Below the pieces are notes generated by a model, which had not been told where the DNA came from, ran no database searches, and worked only from the letters and a program-made list of their open reading frames with translations. A program made the translations under genes and the position numbers. From Devosia sp. Root635 (GTDB taxonomy: Bacteria; Pseudomonadota; Alphaproteobacteria; Rhizobiales; Devosiaceae), in assembly GCF_001427605.1 (NCBI RefSeq), contig NZ_LMGZ01000019.1, forward strand, positions 296,263 through 360,262: 64,000 bases of DNA, read 5' to 3'. Numbering within the stretch: position 1 is the stretch's first letter; every line of letters begins with the position of its first letter. This document shows, in pieces, positions 8,000 through 15,646 of the stretch.

Positions 8000-8814
8000 A
8001 GACCGAGGCCAATGCCCGTGTGGCCAGTGAAAGCGGTTCACTCTACCAGCGGACGGTCGGCGCCATTGCGAGCGTCGAGGATGGCGCCATCCTGCGGGTG
8101 GCGTTTTTCGCCCTGCTGGCCGGCACGGCCTCGGTGCTCTATGTCGATTTTCGCGAACTGACCGCCAATGAGGGCGCGGCTTTGGCCATGCCCATGCGGC
8201 CCATCCTGCCGCCTTACGATCCGGCGGGGCCCGATGACGCCAATGCGCCGAATGTAACCACCAGCCCCGAAGTGCTTGAACAGCCGCTGGAAATCGCCCT
8301 GGCGCCCGGTGGAGAACTGCGCCTCACCGGCTCGATCGACCTCGGTTCGGCCACCCGCTTTGCCGCCGAGATTGCGGCGCGCGGCGAATACGCCCAGACT
8401 GTGGTTCTCGATTCGCCCGGAGGATCGGTCGTGGATGCACTCGCCATAGGCAGTCTGATCCATGAAAAGGGCCTTGCCACCAAGGTCGCTGCCGGCTCGC
8501 TTTGCGCCTCGTCCTGCCCCATCATCTTCGCCTCCGGCGCCAGGCGCATCGCCGGCGCTGAATCCGCCATCGGCGTCCACCAGATCTATGCCGCCGCGCT
8601 TTCGGGCGATCCGCAGAACGCCCTGCGCGTGGCCGGCACGGCCATGAGCGACGCGCAATCGACCACGGCCGAGATCATCAGCCACCTGACGAAAACAGGG
8701 GTCGACCCAGCGCTCTGGCTGCATGCGCTGCAAACCCCGCCGGACCGGCTCTATTACTTCAGCCCCGAGGAGATGACGCGTCTCAACCTTGTCACCGAAC
8801 TGGACGACAATTGA
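7996..8814 (+). CDS. ClpP/crotonase-fold periplasmic protease-like protein (COG3904 type)
   Basis: A 272-residue protein with a single N-terminal membrane anchor (about residues 31-50), a Pro-rich linker and a ClpP-like domain from about 95. VVLDSPGGSVVDAL supplies the oxyanion-hole glycines, GSLCASSCPIIFASG (about 167-181) the candidate nucleophilic Ser (172), and GVHQIY the candidate catalytic His (195). A Ser-His pair therefore appears intact. The two cysteines around the Ser suggest a disulphide, which fits the periplasm. The ATG overlaps the stop of the 447-residue membrane protein, and a small 96-residue gene follows. Substrates are unknown. Confidence 0.82.
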   Translation: MKTEANARVASESGSLYQRTVGAIASVEDGAILRVAFFALLAGTASVLYVDFRELTANEGAALAMPMRPILPPYDPAGPDDANAPNVTTSPEVLEQPLEIALAPGGELRLTGSIDLGSATRFAAEIAARGEYAQTVVLDSPGGSVVDALAIGSLIHEKGLATKVAAGSLCASSCPIIFASGARRIAGAESAIGVHQIYAAALSGDPQNALRVAGTAMSDAQSTTAEIISHLTKTGVDPALWLHALQTPPDRLYYFSPEEMTRLNLVTELDDN

Positions 8815-8890
8815 TCCCGAAAACGGGGAACCGGTGGAGGACCGGGCTCGTTTTGTGAGGTTAGCAACCATATTTTGGAGGGGAGGCCAC

Positions 8891-9181
8891 ATGACCCAGA
8901 TTCACACGCTCACGCGCCATCGCGACATCCAGAACTGGGTGACCGACCGGCACGGCATTCCGGCGATCGCGCGGGTGCGCAACAGCTTCGGCGAGGAACG
9001 CGCCCAGCTCAAGTTGAGCTTTCAGCGGCGCCTGAAACGGCAGATCGAAAGCCAGGATGACGGCATGAGCCCCTGCTCATGGACCGCCTGGCTGGCCGAA
9101 CTCGACCGCCAGCAACTGGCACTGAAAGTCGATCTGGCGGCGGACGACTTTGAACTGGTGGACCGCAGCCAGGCGAATTGA
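8891..9181 (+). CDS. Small conserved-looking protein of unknown function
   Basis: A 96-residue soluble protein. A strong GGAGGGGAGG ribosome site precedes the ATG at 8891, which I prefer to the in-frame extension to 8789 that overlaps the protease gene. The sequence is basic in the middle (QRRLKRQIE) with a Trp-rich TAWLAEL segment. No domain is recognised. It is 76 bases downstream of the ClpP-like gene on the same strand and could be co-transcribed with the 6656-8814 pair. Confidence 0.6.
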   Translation: MTQIHTLTRHRDIQNWVTDRHGIPAIARVRNSFGEERAQLKLSFQRRLKRQIESQDDGMSPCSWTAWLAELDRQQLALKVDLAADDFELVDRSQAN

Positions 9182-9211
9182 GTTGGTAGCGAAGCCCCCT
9201 ATTTGACCCAC

Positions 9212-9256
9212 CCACAGTCGCCTCCCGCGGATCAAGTCCGCGGGAGGCGATTGTGG
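9212..9256. repeat. Strong 20-bp-arm hairpin
   Basis: CCACAGTCGCCTCCCGCGGA is followed after a five-base loop by its near-perfect complement TCCGCGGGAGGCGATTGTGG. There is no T-run, so it is more like a REP-type hairpin than an intrinsic terminator. A second small palindrome (GGGTGCCCGGGCACCC) follows around 9272-9290. Confidence 0.7.
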
Positions 9257-9356
9257 ATGTGGAGAGATCGTGGGTGCCCGGGCACCCAACCCAAGCAGCA
9301 TTGCCCAATCCCCCATCTTCTGACTCTATGCGGGTTCACCGGAACGACCCGCCCCC

Positions 9357-10019
9357 ATGACCCGAGCCCAGATCGCCCTCGTCCTGCATGCGCTGGCGCT
9401 GATCGCGGTGCTGGCCTTCATCGTGCCGGCGCTGACCCAGGCGCTGGGCGGGCCGCGGGGATTTCTGCTGGCGCTGGTCGTCTATTGGCTGGGATTCTGC
9501 CTGCCGGTGATTTTCTTTCATGTGCGCGGGCGGCGCGGTCCGCGCCTTTATTCCGAAAAATTGGCCTGGCGTGACTGGTTCGTGCCGGGCCTGCTCCTGC
9601 TGCAGGTGGGCCTTGTCGCTCTGGTGGCTTTCGTGCCCAACACCGCGCTGCTGACCACCCATGCCGCCATGCTGGCTGGGGTGGTGGCGCTGATCAATGG
9701 ACCACTGGAGGAAATCGCCTGGCGCGGCGGTTTCCTGACCCGCTTTGCCGGGCGGCCCCGATTGGGCTTTGCCCTGAGCCTCGTGCTGTTCACCGCCTGG
9801 CACGTGCCGTTGACGCTAAGTCACGGCATCGTCTTTGACGGCGGCTGGCTCTATCTCGTCGGCGGCGCGGCGGCCCTGGGCCTTACCTGGAGCTGGATCG
9901 CCTGGCGCACCGGCTCCGTATTCTGGGCCGCCTTGGCCCATGTGCTGACCAACGCCATCACCTTCTGGGTGCTGTTCGATCATAACGGCTTCGTGCAGGC
10001 CCTCGGCTACCAGCCGTAA
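9357..10019 (+). CDS. CPBP family intramembrane glutamic endopeptidase
   Basis: A 220-residue polytopic protein of the CAAX protease/bacteriocin-processing (Abi, Rce1-like) family. The three family motifs are present in order: EEIAWRG (EExxxR, about residue 120), LFTAWHVPL (FxxxH) and HVLTNAITF (HxxxN). About seven hydrophobic helices surround them. Members cleave membrane-embedded substrates or act in immunity to self-made peptides; no bacteriocin-like peptide gene is seen nearby. The 3' end overlaps the convergent Rnk-like gene by 13 bases. Confidence 0.88.
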   Translation: MTRAQIALVLHALALIAVLAFIVPALTQALGGPRGFLLALVVYWLGFCLPVIFFHVRGRRGPRLYSEKLAWRDWFVPGLLLLQVGLVALVAFVPNTALLTTHAAMLAGVVALINGPLEEIAWRGGFLTRFAGRPRLGFALSLVLFTAWHVPLTLSHGIVFDGGWLYLVGGAAALGLTWSWIAWRTGSVFWAALAHVLTNAITFWVLFDHNGFVQALGYQP

Positions 10020-10423
10020 TCGAGCACGGTCAGCGTGCGGGTACGGCCGTCATCGAGCCATTCGATGGATGAATTGCGGCGCATGCCGATCAGTGCCGCG
10101 CCGACCGGGCCCAGGATCGGCACACTGCCTTTCTCGCCGAAGGCACGGTTGGGATAGATCAAACGCCCGATCCGCGTCAGCGGCTCCTCGTCCAGCCGGA
10201 ACATGACGCGCTGGCCCATGGAAACCCCAGCCGGATCCCAGGGCTGGCAGACCTCCGCCCGGTTCAGCTCGCGCTCCAGATAGGCCGAGACATAGGGCAT
10301 GGTCATGCTGACCCGCTCGGCGAGCAACATGACACGATTATAATCGTCGGAATTGACCAGGATTTCGGGCAGCGGCTGCGAGGGGAACACGTCTGGGCTC
10401 ATCGGTTCGTCATATTCTGACAT
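10007..10423 (-). CDS. rnk: Rnk/GreA-GreB C-terminal domain protein
   Basis: A 138-residue protein related to Rnk, the regulator of nucleoside diphosphate kinase, which is built of a short coiled-coil and the GreA/GreB C-terminal (FKBP-like) domain. The segment PEILVNSDDYNRVMLLAE matches the Rnk N-terminal part. GQRVMFRLDE, RIGRLIYPNRAF, and GSVPILGPVGAALIG with SIEWLDDGRTRTLTV form the Gre C-terminal domain. Rnk binds RNA polymerase in the secondary channel. The symbol is by family likeness. The gene is divergent from glutamate dehydrogenase and shares a 147-bp promoter region with it. Confidence 0.78.
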   Translation of the reverse strand: MSEYDEPMSPDVFPSQPLPEILVNSDDYNRVMLLAERVSMTMPYVSAYLERELNRAEVCQPWDPAGVSMGQRVMFRLDEEPLTRIGRLIYPNRAFGEKGSVPILGPVGAALIGMRRNSSIEWLDDGRTRTLTVLDYGW

Positions 10424-10524
10424 TGCTGAGGGAAAAATGCACCGTCAATAGGCGTTTGGCATCAAATCTATGCAATTTGCGTCAGCTTTATTGACCTAAG
10501 CCCGCCGTCATGGCAAATCTGTGC

Positions 10525-10538
10525 CGCATAATTATGCG
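10525..10538. promoter_or_regulatory. Perfect 14-bp palindrome, candidate operator of gdh
   Basis: CGCATAATTATGCG is a perfect palindrome 32 bases before the glutamate dehydrogenase start and about 100 bases from the divergent rnk-like start. Position and symmetry suggest a binding site for a dimeric regulator. Lrp/AsnC-type regulators often control amino acid dehydrogenases, but which protein binds is not known. Confidence 0.55.
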
Positions 10539-10570
10539 CTATGCACAATTTCTGGACATAAAGGCCAACC

Positions 10571-11836
10571 ATGACCGACGACACCCTGCTTGACCGCGCC
10601 TTGATCCGCCTCGAAGAGGCCGCCAGCCACCTCCAGATCGACCAGGATGTCATCGAGAAGCTCAAATATCCGCGCGAGACCACCAAGACGCGGCTGCTGA
10701 TCCGCATGGATGACGGCTCGCGCAAATCGTTCCTGGCCTGGCGCTGCCGCTATGACGACACGCGCGGCCCCACCAAGGGCGGCATCCGCTTCCATCCCGA
10801 TAGCTCCATCGAGGAAGTCGAGACGCTCGCCTTCTGGATGACCTTCAAATGCGCCGTGATGAACCTGCCCTATGGCGGCGGCAAGGGCGCCGTGCGGGTC
10901 GATCCGCATACTCTGTCCAAGACCGAGCTGGAGCGCCTGTCGCGCGCCTATATGCAGGCCTTTGCCACCACGGTCGGCCCCGACCGCGATATTCCGGCGC
11001 CCGATGTCTATACCAACGCCATGATCATGGGCTGGATGGCCGACGAATATAACCAGATCACCGGCTCGGTTTCCCCCGCCGTCATCACCGGCAAGCCCAT
11101 CGCCCTGGGCGGCTCGCTGGGCCGCACCGACGCCACCGCGCGCGGCGGCTTCTATCTGGTGCGCCACCTGGCGCAGGAACTGGGCCTCTCCGGTTCGCGC
11201 ACCGTCGCCATCCAGGGCTTCGGCAATGCCGGCCAGTATTTCGCCCAGCTGGCCGATGAGGATGGCAATAAAATTGTCGCTGTCTCCGACTCCACCGGCG
11301 CCATCCACAAGCCCGATGGGCTGGATGTGGCCCAACTGATCGCTGGCAAGACTGCCGGCCGGCGCGTGGCCGACATGGCTGCCGAACTGGGCGCTACGGT
11401 CATTCCGTCCGACGACCTCATCGCGGTCGATGCCGAATTGCTGGTGCCGGCGGCTTTGGAAGAGATGATCACGGCGGACAATGCCGCTTCGATCAAGGCC
11501 AAGGTGGTGTTGGAACTGGCCAATGGCCCGGTGACCGCGGAAGCCGACAAGATCCTCACCGACAAGGGCATCATCGTGCTGCCCGATATCCTGGCCAATG
11601 CCGGCGGCGTCACCGTGTCCTATTTCGAATGGGTGCAGAACCGGCAGGGCTTCTACTGGGACCTCGAGGAAATCCACGCCCGCCTCAAGAAGATGATGGA
11701 ACGCGAAGGCCGCGCCGTCTGGGCCATCGCCCAGGACCGCGGCGTCTCGGTCCGCTCGGCCGCCTATATCCACGCGCTGGGGCGTCTGGCCACCGCCATC
11801 GAGGCGCATGGCACCCAGCCCTTCTTTGCGGGTTAG
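10571..11836 (+). CDS. gdhA: Glu/Leu/Phe/Val dehydrogenase (NAD-type glutamate dehydrogenase)
   Basis: A 421-residue cytoplasmic enzyme for reversible oxidative deamination of glutamate to 2-oxoglutarate and ammonium. The N-terminal substrate domain has TRGPTKGGIRFHPD and NLPYGGGKGAVRVDP with the catalytic and glutamate-binding lysines. The C-terminal Rossmann domain has VAIQGFGNAGQYFAQ. IPAPDVYTNAMIMGWM is also diagnostic. Length and motifs fit the ~420-residue GudB/RocG-type hexameric class, which is usually NAD-linked and catabolic. The symbol is generic because gudB would be equally apt. A perfect 14-bp palindrome lies in the promoter. Confidence 0.92.
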   Translation: MTDDTLLDRALIRLEEAASHLQIDQDVIEKLKYPRETTKTRLLIRMDDGSRKSFLAWRCRYDDTRGPTKGGIRFHPDSSIEEVETLAFWMTFKCAVMNLPYGGGKGAVRVDPHTLSKTELERLSRAYMQAFATTVGPDRDIPAPDVYTNAMIMGWMADEYNQITGSVSPAVITGKPIALGGSLGRTDATARGGFYLVRHLAQELGLSGSRTVAIQGFGNAGQYFAQLADEDGNKIVAVSDSTGAIHKPDGLDVAQLIAGKTAGRRVADMAAELGATVIPSDDLIAVDAELLVPAALEEMITADNAASIKAKVVLELANGPVTAEADKILTDKGIIVLPDILANAGGVTVSYFEWVQNRQGFYWDLEEIHARLKKMMEREGRAVWAIAQDRGVSVRSAAYIHALGRLATAIEAHGTQPFFAG

Positions 11837-11865
11837 AATCGTACTACCTCCCCACACCACCGGGC

Positions 11866-11974
11866 GGCACCTCCCCCTTGACGGGGGAGGTTGGGAGGGG
11901 GTGTTGAGAGCCCCGATATCCGGGCTAAACACCCCCCACCCTTGATCCCTCCCCGCAAGGGGGAGGGTGTCGAC
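11866..11974. repeat. CTCCCC-type composite repeat, left flank of leuB
   Basis: A roughly 109-nt element that begins GGCACCTCCCCCTTGACGGG and ends GCAAGGGGGAGGGTGTCGAC. It is present in inverted orientation at 13200-13309, on the other side of leuB, with most bases matching over the full length. Each end can also fold into its own hairpin. Confidence 0.85.
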
Positions 11975-12089
11975 TGGGACAGAGTGGTCCAATAGTCTTC
12001 CATTTGCGACAGCCCTGCCCTTGCGCGCCGGGCAGGAATCCCGCTATGTGCGCGGCAAAGGCGTAACCACCAGTACGGCGAGGACTTCC

Positions 12090-13190
12090 ATGGCCACCCA
12101 TTCCCTATTCCTGCTGCCCGGCGACGGCATCGGCACCGAGATCATGCTCGAGGTGGAAAAGCTGATCGCCTGGACCAATGCCGAACAGCTCACCGATTTC
12201 TCGACCGATTCCGGCCTGGCCGGCGGTTCGGCCTATGACAAATACCAGGTCGCCATCACCGACGAGGACACCGAAAAGGCCAAGGCTGCCGATGCGGTGA
12301 TCTTCGGCGCCGTGGGCGGGCCGAAATGGGACGATGTGCCCTATGAGCACCGCCCGGAAGCCGCCCTGCTGCGCCTGCGCAAGGAGATGGCCGTGTTCGC
12401 CAACCTGCGCCCCGCCATCTGCTACCCGGCTTTGGCCGACGCCTCCTCGCTCAAGCGCGAACTGGTGGAAGGCCTCGATATCCTGATCGTGCGCGAGCTG
12501 ACCGGCGGCGTCTATTTCGGCGAACCCAAGACCATTGCCGATCTGGAAAATGGCCAGAAGCGTGCCGTCGATACCCAGGTCTACGAAACCTATGAAATCG
12601 ACCGCATCGCCCGTGTCGCCTTCGACCTGGCCCGTACCCGCAACAACAAGGTGCATTCGGCCGACAAGAAGAATGTCATGAAGTCGGGCGTGTTGTGGGA
12701 CGAAGTGGTCAAGGGCGTCGGCAAGGACTATGCCGATGTGGAACTGCACCACATCCTGGCCGATAACGCGGCCATGCAACTGGTGCGCAATCCCAAGCAG
12801 TTCGACGTCATGGTCACCGACAACCTGTTCGGCGACATTCTTTCGGACGTTGCCGCCATGCTGACCGGCTCGCTGGGCATGTTGCCCTCGGCCTCGCTGG
12901 GCGCTCCCGATCCGGCCACCGGTAAGCGCAAGGCCTTCTACGAACCGGTGCACGGCTCGGCCCCCGACATCGCCGGCAAGGGCATCGCCAACCCCATCGC
13001 CATGATCGCCTCGGTCGCCATGGCCCTGCGCTACAGCTTCGGCATGATCGAGCTGGCAACCAGGATCGAAAACGCCATCTCGGCCGTCCTCAGCGATGGC
13101 CTGCGCACCGGCGACATCGCCCAGGACAACCGCAAGACGGTGGGCACGGAAGAAATGGGCGCGGCGATTCTGGGTAAGCTGAAGGCCTAA
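12090..13190 (+). CDS. leuB: 3-isopropylmalate dehydrogenase
   Basis: A 366-residue NAD-dependent dehydrogenase that oxidises and decarboxylates 3-isopropylmalate in leucine synthesis. Signatures are [48 protein letters not shown], the metal-binding [14 protein letters not shown], and [18 protein letters not shown]. The frame is open upstream to 11967, but the ATG at 12090 follows a GGCGAGGA site and matches the family start. It is single, between gdh and the convergent ffh-rpsP operon, and flanked by inverted repeat copies. Confidence 0.95.
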   Translation: MATHSLFLLPGDGIGTEIMLEVEKLIAWTNAEQLTDFSTDSGLAGGSAYDKYQVAITDEDTEKAKAADAVIFGAVGGPKWDDVPYEHRPEAALLRLRKEMAVFANLRPAICYPALADASSLKRELVEGLDILIVRELTGGVYFGEPKTIADLENGQKRAVDTQVYETYEIDRIARVAFDLARTRNNKVHSADKKNVMKSGVLWDEVVKGVGKDYADVELHHILADNAAMQLVRNPKQFDVMVTDNLFGDILSDVAAMLTGSLGMLPSASLGAPDPATGKRKAFYEPVHGSAPDIAGKGIANPIAMIASVAMALRYSFGMIELATRIENAISAVLSDGLRTGDIAQDNRKTVGTEEMGAAILGKLKA

Positions 13191-13199
13191 AACCCCTCA

Positions 13200-13309
13200 G
13201 TCGACACCTTCCCCCTTGCGGGGAGGGATCAAGGGTGGGGGCGGTTGGCCCCAATATCCATCGTGGCTCTCGACACCCCTCCTAGCCTCCCCCGTCAGGG
13301 GGCGGTACC
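13200..13309. repeat. CTCCCC-type composite repeat, right flank of leuB
   Basis: This is the reverse complement of the element at 11866-11974. The outer 20 bases differ by one substitution (GTCGACACCTTCCCCCTTGC against GTCGACACCCTCCCCCTTGC) and the other end, which holds TGACGGGGGAGG, is also conserved. It lies ten bases after the leuB stop. Confidence 0.85.
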
Positions 13310-13347
13310 GCGCAGTGGCTGTGACGACATCGCACCCAAAAACAAAA

Positions 13348-13377
13348 AAGCCCCGGCGCTCGCGCACCGGGGCTTTC
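13348..13377 (-). terminator. Rho-independent terminator of the ffh-rpsP operon
   Basis: Read on the minus strand, AAAGCCCCGG and CCGGGGCTTT form a stem around an eight- to ten-base loop, followed by a T-run (TTTTTTGTTTTT). It is 19 bases downstream of the rpsP stop at 13396 and correctly oriented to end that operon. Confidence 0.9.
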
Positions 13378-13395
13378 GTATTTTCGGCGCCGGAC

Positions 13396-13821
13396 TTATT
13401 CGGCGGTGGTTTCCGCAGCAGCTTCCTCGGCCGGAGCTTCCTCGGCCGGAGCTTCCTTGGGTGCGTTCTTGGCTTCTTCCACGGCGGCGGCCTTGGCAGC
13501 GCGCTCATCGGCGCGGGCCACGGCCTTTTCGCCCGGCTTGGCCTTGTTGGGGTTGTTGCGGACATCGCGCTTGGCAACGCCGGCTGCGTCGAGGAAACGC
13601 AGCACGCGGTCGGTCGGCTGTGCGCCAACGTCAAGCCAGTGCTTGGCCCGCTCGGCGTTCAGAACGACGCGGTTTTCAGCATCCTTGGCGAGCAGCGGGT
13701 TGAAGGAACCCAGGGTTTCGATGAAACGACCATCGCGGGGCGAGCGGGCATCGGCGACAACGATGTGGTAGAATGGGCGCTTCTTGGTGCCACCACGGGA
13801 AAGACGGAGCTTGAGGGCCAT
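13396..13821 (-). CDS. rpsP: 30S ribosomal protein S16
   Basis: A 141-residue ribosomal protein. Residues 1 to about 80 form the S16 core: [36 protein letters not shown] and [19 protein letters not shown]. The C-terminal ~55 residues are a Lys/Ala then Glu/Ala tail with APAEE repeats, longer than the ~80-residue E. coli protein; such tails are common in Alphaproteobacteria. It is 30 bases downstream of ffh and followed by a terminator, so rimM, trmD and rplS, the usual downstream partners, are not in this operon. Confidence 0.96.
   Translation of the reverse strand: MALKLRLSRGGTKKRPFYHIVVADARSPRDGRFIETLGSFNPLLAKDAENRVVLNAERAKHWLDVGAQPTDRVLRFLDAAGVAKRDVRNNPNKAKPGEKAVARADERAAKAAAVEEAKNAPKEAPAEEAPAEEAAAETTAE
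13421..13450. repeat. Two perfect 15-bp tandem repeats inside rpsP
   Basis: GCTTCCTCGGCCGGA occurs twice in direct succession, with a partial third copy. It encodes the APAEE repeats in the S16 tail. A 15-bp unit keeps frame, so copy number could vary between strains without harm. Confidence 0.8.
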
Positions 13822-13851
13822 TTTGGGATCCTTGAGTTTAGATTGAAACGA

Positions 13852-15435
13852 CTATTTCTTCTTGCCCAGGCCAGGAAGGCCGGGGAAACGGGGAGCGCCA
13901 CCGAGACCGGGAAGCCCGGTGCCGGAGGACTTGAACAGGGCGCCGACATCGTTGGGCAGCTTTTCGGCGAGCTGGGGGGTCTGCACCGAAGGCAGGCCCT
14001 TGAGCTGGTTGGGATCGATGCCGGCCTGGCGGGCCATCTGCTCAAGCTGGGCCGGGTCCATCTTGGACATGTCGGGCATGCCGCCGAGCATATTGCCCAT
14101 CTTGCCGCCGAACATGCCGCCCAGCGCACCCATGCCACCCTTGCCGACCTTCTTCATCATGTCGGCCATCTGGCGGTGCTGCTTGGCCAGCTTGTTGATC
14201 TCGGAAACCTCGACACCGGCGCCGGCGGCGACGCGCTTGCGGCGGCTGGCATTGAGCAGGTCGGGATTGGCGCGCTCTTTCTTCGTCATCGAATTGATGA
14301 TGGCGATCTGGCGATCGAACACCTTCTCGTCGACTTTGGAATTGGCCATGGCCTTCTTGAGCTGGCCGGCGCCGGGCAGCATACCCATGAGCCCGCCCAT
14401 GCCGCCCATCTTCTTCATCTGGATAAGCTGGCCACGCAAATCCTCGAGGTCGAAGGAGCCCTTCTTGAGCTTCTTGGCCATCTTCTGCGCGTCTTCGGCA
14501 GAGACGTGCTCGGCGGCTTTTTCGACCAGCGAGACAATGTCGCCCATGCCCAGGATGCGGTCGGCGATACGCGAGGGATGAAAATCCTCCAGCGCATCCA
14601 TCTTTTCGCCGACGCCGATCAGCTTGATCGGCTTGCCGGTGGCCGCGCGCATGGAAAGCGCCGCGCCGCCACGGCCATCGCCATCGACACGCGTCAGCAC
14701 GATGCCGGTGACATCGAGCCGGCTGTCGAAGCTGCGCGCGACGTTGATGGCGTCCTGGCCGGTCAGCGCATCGACCACCAGCAGGATTTCATGCGGGCTG
14801 GCGATGGCCTTGATCTCGGCCGTTTCGGCCATCAGCTCTTCGTCGATATGGGTGCGTCCGGCCGTATCGAGAATGAGCACGTCATAGCCGCCCAGACGTC
14901 CCTCGCGCTCGGCACGGCGGGCGATCTGCACCGGGGTTTCCGATGTGACGATGGGCAATGTATCGACGCCGACCTGCTCGCCCAGCACCCGAAGCTGCTC
15001 CATGGCGGCCGGACGGCGGGTATCGAGCGAGGCGAGCAGAACCTTCTTCTTGTTCCGCTCGGTCAGCCGCTTGGCGATCTTGGCGGTGGTGGTGGTCTTG
15101 CCCGAACCTTGCAGGCCCACCATCAGCAGCGTCACCGGCGCCTTGGCATTGAGATCGATGGTAACGGCATCGGAGCCCAGTACGGCAACCAGCTCGTCAT
15201 GGACGATCTTGACCACCTGCTGGCCCGGCGTCACCGAGCGGGTGACTTCGGCGCCGACGGCGCGCTCCTTGACCTGCTCGACAAAGGCCCGGACCACTTC
15301 GAGCGACACGTCGGCCTCGATCAGCGCCCGGCGGATTTCGCGCATGGCGGCATCGACATCGGCCGCATTCAGCGCGCCCCGGCCACGAAGCCCATCGAAG
15401 ATTTTGCCAAGCCGGTCTGAAAGGCTCTCGAACAT
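13852..15435 (-). CDS. ffh: Signal recognition particle protein Ffh
   Basis: A 527-residue GTPase of the signal recognition particle, which binds the signal sequence of nascent membrane proteins and docks with FtsY. The N domain is followed by the G domain: GLQGSGKT (G1, about 107-114), DTRRPAAMEQL, DTAGR, TRVDGDGRGGAAL and GVGEKMDALEDFHP. The Met-rich M domain follows, with MKKMGGMGGLMGMLPG and SRRKRVAAGAGV (RNA contact). A Gly/Met-rich tail ends LPGLGKKK. It leads rpsP on the same strand. Its receptor gene ftsY is about 6 kb away on the other strand. Confidence 0.97.
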   Translation of the reverse strand: MFESLSDRLGKIFDGLRGRGALNAADVDAAMREIRRALIEADVSLEVVRAFVEQVKERAVGAEVTRSVTPGQQVVKIVHDELVAVLGSDAVTIDLNAKAPVTLLMVGLQGSGKTTTTAKIAKRLTERNKKKVLLASLDTRRPAAMEQLRVLGEQVGVDTLPIVTSETPVQIARRAEREGRLGGYDVLILDTAGRTHIDEELMAETAEIKAIASPHEILLVVDALTGQDAINVARSFDSRLDVTGIVLTRVDGDGRGGAALSMRAATGKPIKLIGVGEKMDALEDFHPSRIADRILGMGDIVSLVEKAAEHVSAEDAQKMAKKLKKGSFDLEDLRGQLIQMKKMGGMGGLMGMLPGAGQLKKAMANSKVDEKVFDRQIAIINSMTKKERANPDLLNASRRKRVAAGAGVEVSEINKLAKQHRQMADMMKKVGKGGMGALGGMFGGKMGNMLGGMPDMSKMDPAQLEQMARQAGIDPNQLKGLPSVQTPQLAEKLPNDVGALFKSSGTGLPGLGGAPRFPGLPGLGKKK

Positions 15436-15620
15436 ATTTTGGTCCTTCTCTGCGGGGTCGTCCCGCGAGACATAGGATCCATCAGTCCAAACGCCAAACC
15501 CACCCGCGGGCGCAACGCGCTGGCGGATGGTGGCCTCCGGGATCGGTTTATACCCTTAGGGGTCCCGGTCGGCTGGTCAGGAACGAAGCCTGATGAATGG
15601 GCCAGCGTTTAGGGGAAAGG
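15436..15620 (-). promoter_or_regulatory. Structured 5' leader of ffh
   Basis: On the minus strand the ~185 nt before ffh can fold into three stems. First, GCTGG/CCAGC encloses TCAGG-cttcgtt-CCTGA. Second, CCGGGA/TCCCGG encloses ACCC-ctaa-GGGT. Third, GCGGG/CCCGC lies just upstream of the start codon. The region is non-coding, and I judge it a candidate cis-regulatory leader. It lacks the GGAAGGAAGCAGCC core of the SRP RNA, so it is not 4.5S RNA. Confidence 0.45.
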
Positions 15621-15646
15621 GGCCGCAGAGTCAAGGAAGCGGCGGC

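Noticed and set aside
11967..12089. 41-codon N-terminal extension of leuB
   Set aside because: It overlaps the end of the repeat element and lies before a good ribosome site and the conserved LeuB start.
13216..15420. 734-codon open frame antisense to ffh and rpsP
   Set aside because: It is a shadow of two highly conserved genes, with low-complexity His/Gly/Arg-rich translation typical of GC-rich antisense frames.
15541..15640. Possible SRP (4.5S) RNA next to ffh, because of GGTCAGGAACGAAGCC
   Set aside because: The invariant GGAAGGAAGCAGCC-type core of SRP RNA domain IV is absent, and the folding fits a leader on the opposite strand better.
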